From an uncultured Flavihumibacter sp. (GTDB taxonomy: Bacteria > Bacteroidota > Bacteroidia > Chitinophagales > Chitinophagaceae), in assembly GCA_946481605.1 (NCBI GenBank), contig CAMLPA010000155.1:1-7451 (forward strand): DNA of 7,451 nt, written 5' to 3'. Under the pieces are notes generated by a model. The model searched no databases. It was not told the origin of the DNA and saw only the letters and a program-made list of their open reading frames with translations. Positions 5,809 through 7,451 of the stretch are shown here, in pieces (position 1 is the first letter of the stretch; each line of letters opens with the position of its first letter). A program made the position numbers and the translations under genes.

Positions 5809-7036
5809 GTTGTTCTTTTTTATAAAAATTATTTAATGCGGCAGCTACTTCCTGCAGCAGTTCATCGCTCACTTCGGGATAGTCCTTTAGCATCTGCATT
5901 TTGTAAAACATACCCTCCAGGAAAACCTGTTCAATGCCTGTTTTTCCGGCCAGTGCCGGCAGAAAGTTTTTATCACCCGGGGCAAACCGAAGAAAATATT
6001 TCCGCTGCAGGTGCTCCGTAAACTGGTGGATCATTTTTTCACCCAGGTTCTTGTTGTTCCTTTTTTGATAGTATAAAGCTGAAACGGTTTCCACAAAGTC
6101 GCGGGCACTGTTCTTTATTTTAGGGACAGCAGGTAGTGCCGACTGTTTTCTTTTCGTTTCAAACAGATAGATCAACCCGAAAATGAGCAGTACCACCCAA
6201 AAGGCGGAGCGCAACGCAGGTTCTTTTAAGATCACCTGTAAACGGGAGAACTGGTTCTCGTCTTCCTGCCTGTTCCTGAAGTAATCGTCCCATTCCACTA
6301 CAGTTTTACTTTTCCCGATCCAGGAGAATGTTTTTTCGAAATATTCGTGGTTGTTTTTGTGCAACAGAAAGAAGTTGGAAAAGGCCAGCGGAGCGGTATG
6401 CAGGTAAAGACTGCCGCCGCCTTTATAATCGAAGCGTACAAAGTTCGGCTGACCGAAATCGTTAGTGCCCAGGATGGTGGTGTAGATAGAATCGTAAGAA
6501 GAGATGTACATACTCCTGTCGAAGCCGGGGTAAGCATAAGTATGTTCCTCCCAGGTCACGGGATCGTACACGGAAGTTTCAAGAGAATCTTCGGTTTCCA
6601 CAAAGTTAATGTCTGAATAGCGCAGTTCTATTGCCATGGAATCAGCCATTTCACGGGTGATTCTTGTGGTGGAGATGAAAATTTCCGCGCCTTCTCCCAG
6701 TTGTGCGAGCATCCGGTTCCATTCCCTGGAATCGGGCAATACCTTGGGACTGATGATGACCCGGAGCTTTTTAAATGGGTCCGCGCCCATATTTGTCCAG
6801 GCTTCCGGTTCTTCGGTAAAATCACCATAAACACCTGGCGCCGTGGTTACATTGCTGACCTGCGCATCGGGGAAAAGCTGCTTCATCCATTCATGTGCCA
6901 CGTAGGTGCCGTAACGGATGCGGTCGTTGCGCCAAAGTGTGATTCGTTTGTTCATGGACTCGTTTTTCCCGCAGGAATGCAGGAAGGCCGTTACCATGAG
7001 CAGGAATATGATATAAAAGAAATGTTTCAGTTTCAA
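5801..7036 (-). CDS. DUF4350 domain-containing membrane protein with lipobox-like N-terminus
   Basis: A 411-residue protein starting at TTG 7036-7034, beginning (M)KLKHFFYIIFLLMVTAFLHS then Cys22. The upstream in-frame stop is TAA at 7051-7049. No other initiator lies between them, and the next ATG (residue 14) would cut the signal segment, so TTG is the best start. The extracytoplasmic part (about 23-275) begins with WRNDRIRYGTYVAHEWMKQL (35-54), which fits the family's pYGTyal pattern, and includes GGGSLYLHTAPLAFSNFFLL (206-225), typical of the end of the DUF4350 domain. A membrane helix follows at about 277-293 (SAFWVVLLIFGLIYLFE). A basic, helical cytoplasmic tail of about 115 residues contains RDFVETVSALYYQKRNNKN. 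The molecular function is unknown. The neighbours suggest a membrane-bound partner of the MoxR ATPase. Whether Cys22 is truly lipidated, or the segment is a plain membrane anchor, cannot be decided here. Confidence 0.85.
   Translation of the reverse strand: MKLKHFFYIIFLLMVTAFLHSCGKNESMNKRITLWRNDRIRYGTYVAHEWMKQLFPDAQVSNVTTAPGVYGDFTEEPEAWTNMGADPFKKLRVIISPKVLPDSREWNRMLAQLGEGAEIFISTTRITREMADSMAIELRYSDINFVETEDSLETSVYDPVTWEEHTYAYPGFDRSMYISSYDSIYTTILGTNDFGQPNFVRFDYKGGGSLYLHTAPLAFSNFFLLHKNNHEYFEKTFSWIGKSKTVVEWDDYFRNRQEDENQFSRLQVILKEPALRSAFWVVLLIFGLIYLFETKRKQSALPAVPKIKNSARDFVETVSALYYQKRNNKNLGEKMIHQFTEHLQRKYFLRFAPGDKNFLPALAGKTGIEQVFLEGMFYKMQMLKDYPEVSDELLQEVAAALNNFYKKEQHG
7033..7036 (-). promoter_or_regulatory. 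TTGA stop/start overlap of the DUF4129 and DUF4350 genes
   Basis: The TGA stop of the DUF4129 gene (7035-7033) overlaps the TTG start of the DUF4350 gene (7036-7034). This is a TTG variant of the common ATGA coupling arrangement. The TTG start is supported by the complete signal-like segment that follows and by the in-frame TAA only five codons upstream. Confidence 0.65.
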
Positions 7037-7451
7037 AGCGCACCGTTTTTAGAAAATGAACTAATCTGCTCTACGGAGCGCTGGTACCTGCTTTCTTCGA
7101 TGGGAAGATTACCGTACCATGAATATTCGTACACCCGCACCAATTGCCTGAACAACCGCAGGGGTTCTTCCCCTTTCTCAGCAGGTATATTTCCTGCCAG
7201 TTGGCGGGTGTATAAACTGTTGGGGGCATCAGGGGAAAAACGGATCAATTCCTTTTGGTCAAGGTCAAGGAGCAGTTGCAGGAACCTGTACCGGAACGCC
7301 ATGCGCCAATCCCGGTTTGCTTCGGCTTCTTTCCAGAGCAGTGCATAATCCGGTATTGATCCAGGTGAAAAAACTTGTTCTTCTTCGGTCTTTTTCCTGC
7401 GGGAACCTGGGCTGAAAAAACTTAGCTTTTGTTTGACGATAAAGAAATACA
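7033..7451 (-). CDS. DUF4129 domain-containing protein, C-terminal part (runs off right edge)
   Basis: The frame is open from the right edge to TGA 7035-7033, giving 138 visible residues; the start is outside the window. The visible part begins YFFIVKQKLSFFSPGSRRKK, probably the end of a membrane helix followed by a basic cytoplasmic flank. Next comes YALLWKEAEANRDWRMAFRY, then FLQLLLDLDQKELIRFSPD, and finally YSWYGNLPIEESRYQ near 7081-7125. The pattern of A-x(5-8)-R-A-[FV]-R-x-RFLQLLLDL, a short 'LIRFSPDAPNSLY' turn and a late WYG-x-x-P fits the C-terminal DUF4129 domain. That domain often sits at the cytoplasmic end of membrane proteins in MoxR/DUF58 clusters. An internal ATG at 7302 is not the real start, because the frame and the domain extend upstream of it. 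No enzymatic function is known. It overlaps the next gene by 4 bases. Confidence 0.8.
   Translation of the reverse strand, partial: YFFIVKQKLSFFSPGSRRKKTEEEQVFSPGSIPDYALLWKEAEANRDWRMAFRYRFLQLLLDLDQKELIRFSPDAPNSLYTRQLAGNIPAEKGEEPLRLFRQLVRVYEYSWYGNLPIEESRYQRSVEQISSFSKNGAL

Larger units (their letters stand above)
2737..7451 (-). other. Apparent operon: DUF4129 - DUF4350 - moxR - DUF58 - truB
   Basis: Five genes point the same way with junctions of -4, -8, +3 and +36 bases, so one transcript is very likely. The promoter lies beyond the right edge. I saw no terminator or strong internal promoter in the junctions, although the 36 bases before truB cannot exclude a promoter inside the DUF58 gene. 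The first four genes form a recognised conserved neighbourhood for an inner-membrane system driven by a MoxR ATPase. truB is a housekeeping tRNA-modification gene at the end. Confidence 0.8.

Noticed and set aside
7033..7302. A separate 89-residue gene starting at ATG 7302
   Set aside because: The same frame stays open to the right edge and the upstream residues continue the DUF4129 pattern, so this is the end of a longer protein.
6701..7348. 215-codon open frame on the + strand crossing the DUF4350/DUF4129 junction
   Set aside because: It overlaps two supported genes on the other strand and shows no family resemblance.

Overview
The window looks like chromosomal DNA from a member of the Bacteroidota, most likely near the Chitinophagaceae. 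This is inferred from protein character: a TamL-type Omp85 lipoprotein, a short TruB without a PUA domain, a DUF4129/DUF4350/MoxR/DUF58 cluster, no clear Shine-Dalgarno sequences, and a possible TAnnTTTG-type -7 element. The DNA is almost entirely coding, with no RNA genes, mobile elements, CRISPR arrays or intergenic stretch longer than about 45 bases.

Left part (1-2749): the 5' end of a TrmH/SpoU-family RNA methyltransferase gene runs leftward off the window. It is divergent, across 41 bases, from a complete gene for an outer-membrane Omp85/BamA-family lipoprotein (TamL). The tamL 3' end overlaps the convergent truB gene by 13 bases.

Right part (2737-7451): five tightly packed minus-strand genes form one apparent operon. 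In transcription order they are a DUF4129 protein (3' part only), a DUF4350 protein with an N-terminal lipobox-like segment and an internal membrane helix, a MoxR-type AAA+ ATPase, a DUF58 membrane protein with a degenerate vWA domain, and the tRNA pseudouridine-55 synthase TruB. Junctions are a 4-base overlap (TTGA), an 8-base overlap (ATGGATAA), a 3-base gap and a 36-base gap. MoxR with DUF58/vWA partners is a recurrent cluster in which the ATPase is thought to act as a chaperone or remodeller on membrane-associated partners. Here DUF4129, DUF4350 and DUF58 would be the membrane partners. The physiological role is not established.

The most notable sequence observations concern the expression layout. 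Two genes of the operon (DUF4350 and truB) have TTG as their only sensible start. MoxR, DUF58 and TruB lie in a single reading frame interrupted only by one TAG and one TGA. I see no clear evidence for a wholly new system. The DUF4129-DUF4350-MoxR-DUF58 module is a known conserved neighbourhood of poorly understood function, and its link to truB is the less usual part.
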